Source: Phoronis australis
Taxonomy: Eukaryota; Phoronida; Phoronidae
DNA: 64,000 bases
Assembly: GCA_002633005.1 (NCBI GenBank)
Contig: NMRA01000468.1
Span: 159,152-223,151, forward strand
Reading direction: 5' to 3'
Shown in pieces: positions 45,280-60,200 of the stretch. Every line of letters begins with the position of its first letter. Position 1 is the first letter of the stretch. Both the position numbers and the translations under genes were made by a program. Below the pieces are notes generated by a model. It did not search any database. It had not been told where the DNA came from and saw only the letters and a list, made by a program, of their open reading frames with translations.

Positions 45280-48200
45280 ATGTTGTTGGTATCGTGATGC
45301 GACGTGTTGTGACATCACGTACCCCACCACTTATAGTGCTCGACAAGTGGTACGCACTTTCTAACCCCCATAACAGGAAATCTTTTTATTAGGTCTATAT
45401 CTCTTCACGTCTAATTTGTCACATCTTATTTCAGTTACATAAACATTTCAAATGTACAACCAAATCAACTCTTTGCATATCATTTGCATATCAGGAAACA
45501 AGCGATAACAAAAAATACAGTAACAAAAACGTTCACATTACAAATGATGCACTTTTAAATGAACAGTGAAATAAACCATAAAAGAAACAAAGCATTAAAT
45601 ATTTTTAAGGCAACTGTCAACATTTTGCCAAAATATGAGCCTTAATACTAGCAAATCAAATTGTGGAATATATACGAAATCATCGAGGTTCTCAACAAAA
45701 TTTTCTCGTTAGTTTAAATTATCACTTTCCAGACTTACCGGTTGGATTCTCAGAAGTTGTATCTAGGAAATAGTAGTGTGAAATAGTAGTGTGAAATAGT
45801 AGTGTGAAATTGAGCCAGGTTGTCTCCATTGATTAGTGACAGAATAATTTGTCATCCCAGGTATGAAAACAATTTGCCAAAGACGCACGACATTTTAACA
45901 GTAACTACGATAATTTGGTTGCAAGCCTGACCCAGCTAAGGCTAACAGCAATGGATTCACACGGGTCGACACATTAGGTACGGGAGTGGGATAGTCCCTA
46001 GCGATATCGCGCACGCTATCGGAGGTCTTAAAAAATCCTAAACCTAACTTCAACCATAAAACAAGTTTTAGATAGTTTGACATGCCAGAAATGCTACATG
46101 GTTTTCAATATATGTAGCACACTATCATGCTAACTTGCTGAATTTCAGAGTCATTTTTTCTGACAAATGCAAAATTCAAACAAAATTAGAATCGTGACGG
46201 AAATCCATGCATGCTCCCCCCAATGGCCGCTCTAACTACGAGTCTCGCCACGGGATGCGTACGTGCGATTTCCGTCTAAGAACTGAAAAGAAATGAGAGA
46301 TAGATAGGCTTGGTACGGGGGTAGACTTACCTGGTACAGAAGTTGATACGTAGGGTTCTGGAATGTGAAATGAGGCATGACGGTATTAATAGGTAGTAAA
46401 AACCTCACTGGAGCCAAGGTTAGTTGAAGGAACAGCCAACAGGAGGCAGTACTGCAAGCTCAATCAGTTGCTGCTTGACTGAACTTATAGGCAAAACAAC
46501 AGAACACATCTGACCATATAAAGGAGTTTGGAGACAGACTGGCTTTCAGAGATGATGCAAGGTGAAAGATAAAAGAGGATAGTTTCTTTTAATGCACCCA
46601 GTATTGCAAAAAAATCATGCCACTTTAACATGCCCACGTACTAAACACAATCTCTGCTTCTCGATATTCTTCCAGTTTAGAAGAGATCTTACACATATTA
46701 TTTATTTATTCGTGAAAACCTGTACATTATAACGCCTTTCAAATAAAAATATCTCGAAAGGAAACAAAAAGTTGGGAATGCAAAGGAACTAAGACGAATC
46801 AGATTAAAAGACCATTTATTCAGTTGATGTTCTGATTAAACAAGTATACTGAATATGCTACTTGATAAGCTTTCAAAAAGCACGGACTACAACTTCCAAT
46901 ACATTTTACAACTTATTTTTAGCACAAACAACATTTATTTATAGAAAACCGTGGTCAACTCGTCTGATGCAAACAAAACGCAAGTGATATCGTTCGTTTT
47001 CAACTACTCAACAAACGAACAGTTCTTTTCAGACCAGTTTGCTGAATAAAAATTATCAAAAACTAAAAAATAGTCAAACTAAATCTGGACGATTGTAGAG
47101 TCATTCAATATTAATTCATCTGTTTTTTCTAATTGACAACATGATTCGAATCTTCCTGAAAGTACAGGTAAATGTAAAACAGTTCTTATTCAATGGCATT
47201 AACCAGTATAAATAATCACAACTTGTCAATGATCTGATACAAAAGATTGACATTCCTGACATTAAGCAATAAATAAAACTGGAAAATATACATCAATATC
47301 TAGGGTCCATCTAATATGAGTCTTACATAATAGTTTATGAGGCAGTATTATTACACCATCATCAGCATAAATAAAATGCAACAACATTGTTCTTTCTTAA
47401 TCCAACGGACTTTAAATTTAAAACGAACAATCCGTCCACTCCCAAAAATGTAAAACCGGTTCAATAGCTTACATGTGCGGTTACGTTGACCAAAAGCAAA
47501 GTGAACTAACCTGCCTTTCAAGTAACAATCATGCTTTACAGATACGTAACCATGGCAACAAATTTAAAGGAACACGTTAACTTAAAAAGTGCATTTCGTG
47601 TCATAGTTTGAACAGTCCAGGACAAAGAAACAGTCCAGTGTAGATGATCAACTTAGCCTAAAGCACAAACACTAAACTAATAATATTCACGTCACCCTCA
47701 GCTAACCCTGGCATGATTTGAAGGTAACCCGTGACTGAAAACCTTGCAAAGTTATAAAAAAATACATTTCAACATAAGTTTGTGTAAAAACAACTTTACA
47801 GTAGAAACAAGTGAGGACGTGTCAACTAATTACACACTTATATACATCACACATTCACAGCACTGGCTTTCAAATTATAATACATTTAGATACAAACACT
47901 GTCGCCTAACACTGTCAACACCTATTGTGTCATATGCCATCTTTGTGGCCAAATCAGCAACCGGTTACAGAAAGACGCTTCAATCAGCCATTGGACAGAA
48001 TAACTCGCGCACTCATCAGACGTGAACTTTATTATGCATTGAATTGAAGCGTTACCAGTAGCGCCACCTGCCAGCCACAATATAAGTGCAAAACACCAAT
48101 TCCAAACACAAGCGCTCCAGTGAGCTCACTCTTGGAGAACCCCAACACATTCAAACAAATATCTAAAACAAAAGCCAATCATATGTTCATATAGGATCAG

Positions 48201-51200
48201 CTTGGTCAAATAGATCAAAGCAAAAGCCAGTAACTGTTTTGACTATGTGCACATCTACCGATTGAAGTGGGTGAGAATATAATACTCCACTGTAGGCGCC
48301 TGGTGAACTCGAACACTACGCCTTATGCAGGCAAGATACAGTATACGGTCTGCTTAATAGTTGTCCTGGGTTTGACTGAAACTGTTTTTTGAGAACTGAG
48401 CAAGAACAGCGCGATCAGCAGTAACTATCACTTGGCATAGTATAGAAAGAGTTAGTAGACTTTCCTGAAGCATTTGATGTTCTGTAGCACAGAGGCGTGA
48501 CAATGACACGGTTTTAGGAGAAAAGAATGAGAGTGACGAACAACACAAGGACGATGGCGTGGTGAGATGGTCTGTAGGTGACCGCGGCGCCGACTGCACC
48601 CACTTTGCCACTATTCGAATCTACAAGAGAAATGGCGAAATGAGAAACTGAAGAGCAACTGAAAAACACCCATTGTTTTCAGCATAGAATGAAGAGTCAG
48701 ATCAAACTCACTAAGATAATTTCTGCATATTTTGGGGATTCAGGGAGCATAGGAAAAATCTTATCACGAAAATGGTGAAGTTTTGCCCTCCTCCACAAAT
48801 GCACCCATAAATGTCGTAAGCAGAGTTGTACATCTAGTCAAAAATCATTCTCCAATAATGCAAATTTCATTACGCTGCATAAAGAAGGCAGATTTTTCAA
48901 AATAATGTTGTTGACATCGAAAATGAAGAGTTCTTTTCGCGGTAATCCATACAGCATCAAATTGCAATGAATATACGCAACACTGAACTGGTTTGAGGTC
49001 AGTGTTTACCCATCCTCTTCATTCTATGCTGAAAATCAATTGACACCATTACAAGAGCAAGCCCAGACACACACAGGGGGAAACACATTTAAGAGCCAGT
49101 TCTTTGTAATAATCAATAAGTAATAAACGTGTTAATGCCACCAGTACAGAAACAGTAGAGAGAACAGTGTCACCAGCGCATCACTGCAAACACTGCAACA
49201 CATTGTAGCCACATGTTGCGACGTAGCTTTTTCCAAATGTGAAAGATTGCAACCGTCCAAACTGCCCTTTTTTCTCTACGTTTCTGTACTTAGAAACTTT
49301 ACGACAAGGCCGTTTTACTCAACACAATCTCTCCGTAAAGCTTCTATTTTTGCAAAAGCTTCCCACATTACGGTTTGACTGAAAGCTCTACAAAAGATTT
49401 ACCTAGCTTGAACTATCTACTGAACAGGTAAGTAATGTATCCTAATTTCTGAGCGGCGTGCCCAGTCAAGACAAAACTAGTCAAGTACCCTCTGCGCACG
49501 ATACAACAAAATTCTTTTTGGTCTTCAAAACAGTAGCCCGGTCAGGAAATATGATCAGTAGGTGACGTGAAAAGATTAGTACATAGTTATGAACTACATC
49601 TGCATGCCAACTTATAGTACCATGATGTTCTTTATCCAAAATTTCCCAAGAACCGAAGACCCGTACCGATTCCACACAGCAACGGCACAGAAACACCACT
49701 GCCTAATGCCCACTTGTTGACAGGTTGTACATAATGAGGGAACTAAGATTATCGTTATTTTATCGTAATCATTATCATTATCAAGAAAAATCATCCTTTG
49801 TGAAAACTGGCCAAGTAGCGTTATACATAAAGTAGATACACCAGGTAACAGTCTACACTACAACTGAACAGCTGTGAGTCATGACTAGTGCTTAGTAACG
49901 CAGAAGCCCGTGCCCTTGTCTTCTATGTGGCAGTGTAATGTGACGGTGAAATGTGTGGGCATGACCACAAATCGATTAATCTAAATTGGAGATATATTGA
50001 GAATATACTATTACCGTCAAATTCTCTCACTGAGACAATGAAAAATTAATTATTTTGCTCAAGGTTGGGGACTTTGCCAAATTTTACAAATTGGCAATTA
50101 GGCAATATCGACTGTCCCAAATTCAAGATAACTAGATACGACCATTCACCTCAATATTAGACACAATGGGAGCACGTGAAAAACCCTCTGACAATTTTCT
50201 ATGTTTTTCAGATTGTTAAGTCTAATCACATTCCATTGATTCAAAACACTATGTCCAATATTTGACAATTTTTGATGAACACCAAAATCGGCCCATTTTC
50301 TGAAACAAGAAAATTCAATTTCGGCTCACATTCCAGTCCAAAATTTAAATAACTGTTCCAAACGAAAGAATTTTTACCATACAGAAGGGTACCATATGAG
50401 CAGATTATAAAAATGTGTTTAGGAATGAAATTGTCTTCACTCCAATTTACATAATTACAATTGTACCCCTTCACATGCTAGCAAAAATGTGTTTTCACAA
50501 GCACTTTCAGTCAAAAACACCAGTAATGTAATGTGAACGGTCGCAAGGGTTAGCTTTGCTGGCGCTTTGCTGGAGGTTTGAGTTACCCCAACAATTATGT
50601 CAAAAGACACACCTGCGTAGGGATAAGAGTTATTTAATTTATAATCCCGATGCCAGAGTGAACACCTTTTGAAATCAATTTTCGCTTTAAAGCGATTCCA
50701 GTGGTAAGGACACAAACTAACTGCTAGCAAAAATGACCCACTCGAGGACAGCTCCTCTGTTTGGCCGAAACGCTAGATTTTTTGCTACTCATGTGAACCT
50801 AGTATATATTCGACAATTTGAGCTTGCCCCATCTTTGTGTGTTATGTTATTCCTCAAATCCAATTTTATCCCCGAAACAAGTTTGAATGTCAATTTCGTT
50901 ATTCCCATGGGAGATAACGATGTGGTGGGGAAAACATATGGAAGGCTGACATCAGGCACGGTGAATGTTGAATACTCTCATTCCTGTGTTTGAGAGTATT
51001 ATAGAGCTTATTGCTCAAAATGGCAGGTAAAATGTCTTGACAGTCAATCTTGGCAATGCTTTTTTAAGTAATAAAGTGACAAAAATAAAACACATTTGTC
51101 ATTGTGGAAGCTACGTCGATCAATCTCCATGGAAATTTTAAAAAAATTCTTAAAAAAGAAAAACGGTTCCTTCAACCTAAACTAACGAGCATTATATCTA

Positions 51201-54200
51201 TGCAAGAATACATGTCCGCGATCATTTTCGCTCTTTATGAGATGATGAGGTATTGTAAGAACTGTAACTTGGACATTATCATTATCAAGACAAAGGAGTG
51301 TTCCAAGAAGCAGATAAAAATTAAACTTTAAATAAAGACAACAATGGCAAAAGCACTTAGCACAAAACTCATGTCAAAACAGTAATGACTTAACTTAAGC
51401 TTACTGGCACAATGCTAGAGATGGATCTACTTTTACTCAACTACCATTATTACGACCTAGGAAACAACATACTAGCCAAACACACGACCAATATTGTTTT
51501 GCTGAACATTCAAGTGCCCATAAAGCCACTTTCCATCACAAAAACGAACTTATTTAAACCTCTTACTGTTACGAAATAAGTCCCAAATTATTCCGTAGTC
51601 AAATTGGGGGTGATTTCAAGGCTTCAAAAGAAATGACACTTCGTTATTTCTTAAGTTAAGGCTCAACAAGGTGTGTTATTTAATAAACAAAGCATGATCT
51701 CAAGGAAATAAAATTTTCAGTTATTTAGAAAGACAGAAATCCCTTCCCGTTCGAGTAAAGGTTTAGTTGAGACCAATTTTATAACGTGGTGGACCAATGT
51801 GGGTTAATGGCTCCTTTAATCCAGTGAAATACCTACATAGATAAAGCATCAAATTCCCGTGTTTGTATTATTGCTTTCACTTATGCTAGTTTAAATTAAT
51901 CTTTGTACACTTCATCACCAATAAACTAGTATTATGAAGTACAGTGAGGTCTCTATTCTTCCATTTTCATTTATTATGTCATAGCAAATGCTAACAATTT
52001 TACGAAATGTTAGTGAAAGCTGTAAGGTACGGACTGTATCTAAAGCAAATTTTCCTGGAAGTCTTTTACTAAGAAATATGACAGAATATAGTTTGTCTGC
52101 TACATTGTGCACCAAACTGAAGAATTTTTACTCTACACCTAAACCAACTTTTCGGTTCGTTTTTTAGCTCACGGTTTAATTTTTCGGATGTTTCTTCTAC
52201 GGAAAATTAATAGAAATACCAAGAAATTGAGCCATAACTTTACTAAGCCCAGGCAATGGTAGTAACGTTGTTTTTATGACCCATCAACTCGGGGAATGAC
52301 GTGAACTGTAATACTGGCTTTCTACATACAGAAATTATACTAGGAACAACCTCGACCAATTTCGGACATAAATATTTGCCAAATTCCCCGTTTTTGTTTT
52401 TCAAGATCTTCTGGCATTGTTGTAGATGTCGATGTATTTTCTCGCTATTTTCTGATGGTAGCTATGGTAACAGAACTAAGACAAGGCACAGCATTAATTT
52501 GATGCTACACATCCTTTATAAAAAATGATAAAACAAAATTTCACTAGTCTGCCATACTGGAATTGGTGAAATTTTACAGAACCTTAAAAAGAGCTAATTT
52601 CTACATTTTCTAGATATTTCACGGATTAGGGACTTGTCTATAAGGTCCTACACAACCATAAATTGGTGAGCTTTCACTTTCTAACATTCACCATTACTTT
52701 ACATTTAAGATGTACACTTAATGGAGTCAAGACAAGTTTTTATTAATAATTAATATTCATCACAATATTGCATACAAGTTAAATTTCATTTTGTCAATTT
52801 TTCAACTAAAACCTTTTTACAAAATTGTCATTTTGATTACAATTGTCTGTGTGGCATATCTGCCACCAAACAGCATTTGGTAAAAATCTGACACCCTGAA
52901 AAATGGAAATTTCAGAAATTATTTTTTTATTAAGATATGAATTTTAGCACTATTGAATTTTGTCGCCTACAGACACTGTTTGGTCAACAATATTTTTAAC
53001 CAAGCCACTCAGAGCTGTCCATTATGTCAGGTGTTGTTTCCAAGATGATTTTTACAAAATGAATTTAATGTTCAAGTAGTTTCGTTTTCCATTAGTAAGA
53101 GCAATGCTTTCATTCTGACAACAAAGAAAACTTTCTCAAACTATCTTTGCTTTGTTTATTAGTTATATTTTAAACATCTTCGCATACCAATGGCATTCTG
53201 TCATATGAAAATGTACCTCATTTTTGGACTGAGCAAAATGAAACGTACTCTTAACGCCACAGAAATTCCAGCCGACTGTTGGCCACAGGTTATATACCTA
53301 ACAGATTTGGTCCCGTTTCTTCAATTTCAAAGACAGTATGGCAGAATATTGAAAAAAAGTTTCATTAAAATTTTCAATAAATGTAAACATGAAGAAAGTT
53401 TACACCATGATTCCATAGTTTAAATTGTGCAACTGTCATCAACAAACACACAGCGAAATTGCAGCATTTGTAACAAGACAGCTTTTGAAAGTTGAAAAAA
53501 CGATGGTTTTGGTAATTGTTTTTGTTTGAATTTTAAAAACTACTTTAATTGATCAATGGGAAGATGGAGCTTACTTTGAAGGACTTTTCACTAAAATGTC
53601 AGAACTGTATGCAAATATCCATTGCCATTGAATTAGTACATTCAAGAACACCACAAAAACGAATAGTCCCGATACTGGACAACTTACCTATTCAATTTAA
53701 CAAGATCATGAAGGAGCTGGAACCATCAGACCGCGACAGATGCACCAGACAGACACAGTGTGTTATCACGCACATATACGTTAGCAATAGGGGTACTAGT
53801 GGGGAGACAAAGGCTGTTTTACGTCAAGGAGCGAGGCCAGCGCATGGGAGCACGCCACGATAAAATGAAGGTGTCTACTGCTCACGTGACCCTGGTTTAC
53901 TGTTAGCAGCGCTCATGAAAGAAAGTTTGTTCTTGAATGTTGGCCTCGAATAAAATTCATGTCATTTTGGCGTGAATGGCATCTTTTGAATGTTGCTACG
54001 AGTCGACAAAAGAAATGTGGTTTATATTTTTGCCGAATTAATTTAGAAGTTTTCTAACGTGGGGTGATTGAGCCAACGCACGGAAGGGTCGAAATCATGC
54101 TGATGACGAAAACACAACGGCATGCAATCAGGGTACGGTGTGTGTTTAGCATTAAAAAAGAACAGACCGCCGTTGACCTGGAAACGTGCTCTAAATGGTT

Positions 54201-57200
54201 TTCAGCATGCGCATACAAGTAAAACCATAAGAAAGGCAGATTATTTCAGGTGTTTGGAAATCATACTGGGGAAACCTCCACCTTGAAGTAAAGCAGTCAC
54301 CATAGCCTGTATTTGCTAAAACATGAACGTGAATCGCAACCTATGATAATCCTCCATGCTTACGGTTTGCATTGTAACTGACACGTGAAAATGTACAGTA
54401 TGCTCACGTAAAATATAACCTTGTTCTTCGCAATCTAATAATTACTTAAGAAGCACATTGTGGCAAGTCAGCTAATAGATTAAACACTGTGATAGCAAAT
54501 GTTAGTATTCAAAGTGCTATTTATGATCACACTATGCTTAGAGTTATCATTTATTTATTGCGAAAGGCTTTTAATCGGCTACGGCAGAAGAATCTTAATC
54601 TATGAAGCATTGCCAAAGACATCAAAACTTCAAAGCAAATTTCAACTTAGACAACGGCTAATTAGAAAACTAACACGAGATCAACAGTATTAAAATTGAA
54701 ATAATAACTAAGCGCAGAAAAAAATGTCCACTGCTAAGATGTCACACACATGTATGAGGGAAACGCCATCTATGGGGATGATTCACGAGGAGGGCCCCAG
54801 AACATGGATATGATAGAGCACTGGTAACAAAAACTGAACACAAAATCTTAAAAAGCAAGCACGTTAAGGTTATCGGGAGTTGTAGATATCAAAATCATAC
54901 AGCTCAGATACAATGCGATTGTTTGCACTGCGACTTCGTTGTAAAATGCAACCAAGCACAGAGCTGCCTTCAATGGTGCCATTATACCATGAGACTATCG
55001 CATGCATATGACAGTGCGTGTGATCCAATCAGTTTGCAAAGTTAGCTAGCATGCACGCCACTAGATGCCACTAGCGTCTTGTTAAGAGATCTAACACCAA
55101 GATGCATCAAGTCTTCCATATTCAGGCCGTGGATTTTTCCTCATCCTCAAACAAAGAGCACGGGCATTGTCATCGACTTTATTACAAAACAACTTATGTG
55201 ACAAGTTGTATTTTTGCATGCACCACGATTCTGAAGGTACACACACGTCTCTCGTGAACTGCAGCTCTTTTCTCACTCTCTGACAGCAGAGAGAAGTTGT
55301 ACGTGTTAACACCGTGTAGCATCTGCACATCAAATATGAGCGAGAGAAGAAATACCCCATGAGAAAATTATTTTCATGAGAAAAGAACGCGGTTAACGAG
55401 AATGCCAAAGCCGTCCCTAAGCGAGGAAAATCGTCTGACCGAAAGACGATTGTGGAGAAGATACTAGCTAAAATCAAACTTCTGATAACCTTGTAAAAGC
55501 AAGATGCCTATTTAAGAACAAGCATTCCTGTGCAAAATAACAGCAAACACAAAAAACACAGACAACAAGTTTTAAAGGTTAAATGTTACAGTGACCCAAA
55601 ATCATTGTTAATGTATTGTACTGTGCTCTGTGTTGGAAAAGTACAAATAAGACGACATGTGGAAACTACCATGACACAGTTGCTGGATCCATTGGTAAGC
55701 AGCCATGTAAAAAGACACTTCCAACAAAAATTTAGAACATCAGTGAGTCAAAAAAGTTTTAGGTTGCAAAAGAAAGCGGTACTCAATTGCCAAACTAATA
55801 AAGCGAATCACCTGTCAGGCAGTTTACCCGCTAAATTTGGTATTAACATTGCACGACATGTGACAACACAGCAACATAACATGCTGACAAGATCTTGGAA
55901 ACACTTTTCAAATACTACAATGTGGTGTCTTATGGTTTTCACCGTTCATTCATAGTTCTGGTGGGCGGGGCAACAAGACACATAGCACAGTACACCAAGC
56001 TCGACTTAGAACACACAACAATCCTGTCCCGGCAACAAATCAGTTAAAGGACGTGTCTCTGGCAGTTGACATACTGTTATCACCGTTTACGAAAACAGAG
56101 ACCGTCGCTATAGAAAACTATTCCCATTTTGGAGCCAAGTGACCAGTGATTGCATTTCCGTAACTTTTCTCAATAAAAAGCCATAAAACTAATCATTTAG
56201 TCAAAGTGTGTGCAAATGTGCCAGACAAGGATGTTGTGTGTGCTCGTACAGTACCAGCAACAAGCAGACTTACCTGCCATGGTACGGAACTTGAAAGGGG
56301 TGGTCTGCTTGGCTGATTTGCCCATTCCATTCTCGGCCACTATCGTCACCTCATACTCGGTGTCTGGCAGTAAATTTTTCAGGTCCACTTGCTCGTCGTT
56401 GCCCTTCGCCGACACCTTCTTAGTCTTCTTCGTAGATCCCACCTGAAAGTAACATCCGAGACACGTGATTACCTACACGATACACAAAATGCATTTTAAT
56501 CCAGTCAAAAAATTCGTTAAACAGGTTTACCTACAACACACTGCGTCTTGACAAAGCCAAAATGTGAAATTACATTCACAATACAGCTGAACATTACCTT
56601 TGACACTAATAATTAATAATGCAGCAGTCCGACTACTTCACTCCCTTCTGGCATGAACATGTTTAATGATACCACCAACGAGGAATTATATCATCAACAA
56701 AGACTACATGGTTACACACAAAAAATAGGTGGAAAAAGAGCTTGCATTCATTTCCAAGTCATCAGTTCCTATGATTCAAGATAAGTGACAATGCCCCCAA
56801 CTGGCTACCAGGCAGACCCACCCAGCTAGCCTACTACTTCAACCTAAGCACATCCAAGTACAACAGGACCCGTCACACTCTTGGAGACCCTGGTTTTCCA
56901 TTTAGAAGAACAGGGACTGAAACCCTTTCAGCAAACTTACATTTTTCCATTTTCTTATGTAGCAACTTCTGTTTCACTGTTTTGAAGCATTTGGGAATGG
57001 GCTTACTTGCCGCTGTTCAGTTTACCTATAACTTGATGCATGCCATTTTACTGTTTGTCAAAACTGGTAACAGAACAGTCTATCTTCACAAAGAATGGCC
57101 AACTACTTGAACATGTCTGTCCAAAATGAACCATTTGTGGTCAGCAAAGTCGTATTTAATGGATCATATTCTTGATTTTTGGCAACTGAAAAGCCAAAAC

Positions 57201-60200
57201 CATGCGATTTGTCGAATGTACTACTTAAATATGTTAATTCCATCCCAAACGTCAAATTCTGTGAAAAAAATCAGATTCCATGAAATCAGTAACTGAGAGC
57301 CAGCGGAATTTCTGACAAAGAAATTTTGTCACAGTGGGTAATAAGCAGTCAGGACAACTGAAAGAAAATTTTAACGCATTACTTTCCATGTGATCCTGTC
57401 TGCCAGTTCACTGGGTAAACCACACTTAATATCAGTCATGCTAATGCAATTCATAATTTGTTGATGGCTGAGTCCTACCTCCTTGAGCTCAATGTGGAAA
57501 GCGGTGACCTTATCACCACCGTCAGACGGCAGATTCCAACGCAGTGTGTACGACTTGGAGTATGTACTCTTGGTTGGTGAAACAATTTTGACAACAGATG
57601 GCTTTTCTGCAACACAGCAAACATGAGGAATCAGTTGTACATCTGTACAACCAACTATATTCTAAAATAGTAGTTGAAAATGGCAAATTTTAAGTCGTTG
57701 AAAACCAGGCAAAATCACACAGACAACTTTTGCATACATTTTTCCAGTGACTTACAATTACGAACTCCGGACAGCAAAGCGCATGCCTGAAGAAGTAACT
57801 AAATCATTGGTGACTCATCAAGCTAACGCATGCACCCTATCAACACCAGCGCCAGTGTAATCATGGAACAAATAAAAGTGTTAACTCTACTAATTTCAAA
57901 ACTTGAATTATTTCTTCTTCTGAAAAATGCAAAATCAAATAAAGATAAAAAGCAGAAGTTGTCAGTGAAATAAATACATGCGTGTTCCAAGATAATAGCT
58001 ACACTAGCTGTGAGCCAGAGATGTGCTCGCACAACACTCACTTATTTCTGGTTCAAATTAACTTAACTTCTTCTCATTGGTCACTTCAAGGCAATTTTGC
58101 TCCAGCGATTTTTCTCAATCAACTGCTTAATAATGTCAAAAGAAAACAATAAGACATGCCTGTAAGGAGGCTAAAGGAAACCCGCTTAACATCCGAGTGT
58201 CATGAAATTATATCTTTAATATTCTCAAAAAAAATGAGCATGTAGCTGAAAGCTTTTCAATCAAGCTCGATTTTGTGAGCATAGCCTGGTGAACATTCTA
58301 TCAATCACTAACTTGTTTCCTTGACTGTAATGGGTGCATATACAAGATATTTAAACATCACACATTCCAAACAAGCGACATTAATTCATTCCACTCTACG
58401 ACTTAAAAGAAAAAGAAGTTATGCAAGACCTTAATGGCAGGTCTGCTTACTTAGTCAAATATCTAAAAATTCTATAGAGTTTAACTCAGTGGGTTTTATT
58501 TATTAATCACATCACATCATATATATTGGCTGTACAATTTTATTGCTAGTGAGACAATGATACTGTTGAACATTTAACACGGAAGATTGCACAGGTATTC
58601 CATGCTCTCTGATGACCTAGATGCCATTCACTAGTCATAAGACAGTGGTCAAGGCACAGATGTTGTAGTAGCCAGACTACGTTTCAAACTCAAAGTTCTA
58701 CAAGGTCTTTTCACGGCCTATGGTATCCGAAAGTCATGCGGCAACCTCATGATAGTTCAGAAGTTACACGATAGACAGCGTAACGCTATGCTTTGGTTCT
58801 CCGTATATTGACTTCTCTTACGCAACGCATTTGTGCACATGTAGTGAACAAATGTGTTCGTAGTGAACAAAACAATTTTGTAACTGAAACATTTTGCCAG
58901 CTCCTAAAAATGAGCCAATAAAATAACATGCTAGACTTTCTAGGCAACTCACCAATCTCGGCAGTTTTGGTTGAAAGCGTGAACGGTTTCCCCCGGAAAG
59001 CAGCATTCCGGCTGAGCACCTCCAGTGTGTAAGAAGTGGAAGGCTGCAGGTTCTCAATGACCAATTCCTGACTTGTTCCTTGGGCTGGAAAGGTATGACA
59101 GACAGTGTTCTTTATCAGTGTGCCACCAGGTGGCAGCACTACATTAAGGGCAGAGAATGGAGTCGTGTTTTAGTGACAAGTCGCAATTTGTCACATCTCA
59201 AAATTTTAAATGTCACATGAAAGTCTCGATTACTACACGTATACGAAAGATGCGATATTTGTCAGTGATAACGAAGAATTATGTAATCTCGCAATTAGTG
59301 AAAAAATGAATCACCACTTGATGCAGCATAAAATAACTGTAAACCTAACAAAACACAGTGTTTCCCCTGCATGTAAAAATCTGGGTGGCCCGCCACGCTC
59401 CTGGCACTCGTAATCTTGCCCAAATTGACCACCACACACCTAATCCTGAGAGGGAAAATTTCACTGCTACACAAACAAGAGCAACGCGGAGCGTTGAAAT
59501 GCGCCCATGAATGCATCGCAAATGGCGTGCTGTCAGGGTTATTTGTATCATAAAAATGGTCACTAGATGGCGCAAAAATGTACAATCCATCCAAAAACAG
59601 GAACATGCCATATTTCATAAAAATCTGTCAAGGAACTTCAGAGAAACAAAGGAAAACAGAACAAAATGAAATTGCCACTAGGGGGCACAGCGTCCATTGG
59701 ATCCACCTGAATGTAGTCTGTTGTTATCTTCGCATAAATTCACTTATTAAATTTAATAAAGATCCTGCAGTGAGTTTTGAAGTTACAGTTATGGGCACAA
59801 AACAAAACAAAATTACCACTAGGAGGTGCCACAGTAGTCAGTCACCATCATCAAACTTCCTCTTCACACTGAAACCATGTACGCCAATTTTCAAAACCAT
59901 CCTTATAATTATTTGGTTGATCGAGGGGTGAACGCCAAAAATAAGATTTCAAAACAGCAAAAATGGCCACCAGGTGGCGCAAAATACCTAGATTCCATCC
60001 AAAAACAGGACGATAGCGTCATCTCACCAATAGATGCTTATATTCAAAATTTTATGAAAATCTGTTGAGCACCTTTGAAGATACAGACTGGTAAACGTAA
60101 AAAACTAAAATTGCCACTAGGGGGCACACCAGTAGTCGGATCCGCCCGAAAGCTTGCTCATGCCGTCTCATCTACGAAAGAAACACTTGTGCAAAATTTC

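Larger units (their letters stand above)
42512..56273 (-). other. 13.8-kb NCAM-like intron carrying alternative terminal and stem exons
   Basis: Apart from the GPI exon, two microexons and the Thr-rich candidate, it is AT-rich unique-looking DNA with diverged dispersed repeats (for example 52530-52910, which shares CAGCATTTGGTAAAA and CATAAATTGGTGAG motifs with 15490 and 14980). Long ORFs at 53549 (+), 55091 (-) and 55530 (+) look random. Confidence 0.55.

Noticed and set aside
45092-45330. Poly-Gln, poly-Cys and poly-Val readings of the triplet repeat
   Set aside because: Other frames of the (ACA)n tract. Only the Thr frame fits the phase of the surrounding gene.
49385-49440. Possible stem microexon near 49405-49421
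   Set aside because: In the required phase it contains an in-frame stop (…SS-TAG), so it cannot be a stem cassette.
53549-53863. 104-codon plus-strand ORF
   Set aside because: No recognisable motif and no partner exons; chance ORF in an intron.
55091-55955. 128- and 141-codon ORFs on opposite strands
   Set aside because: No family features; the expected number of ORFs this size in 64 kb of AT-rich DNA is not negligible.
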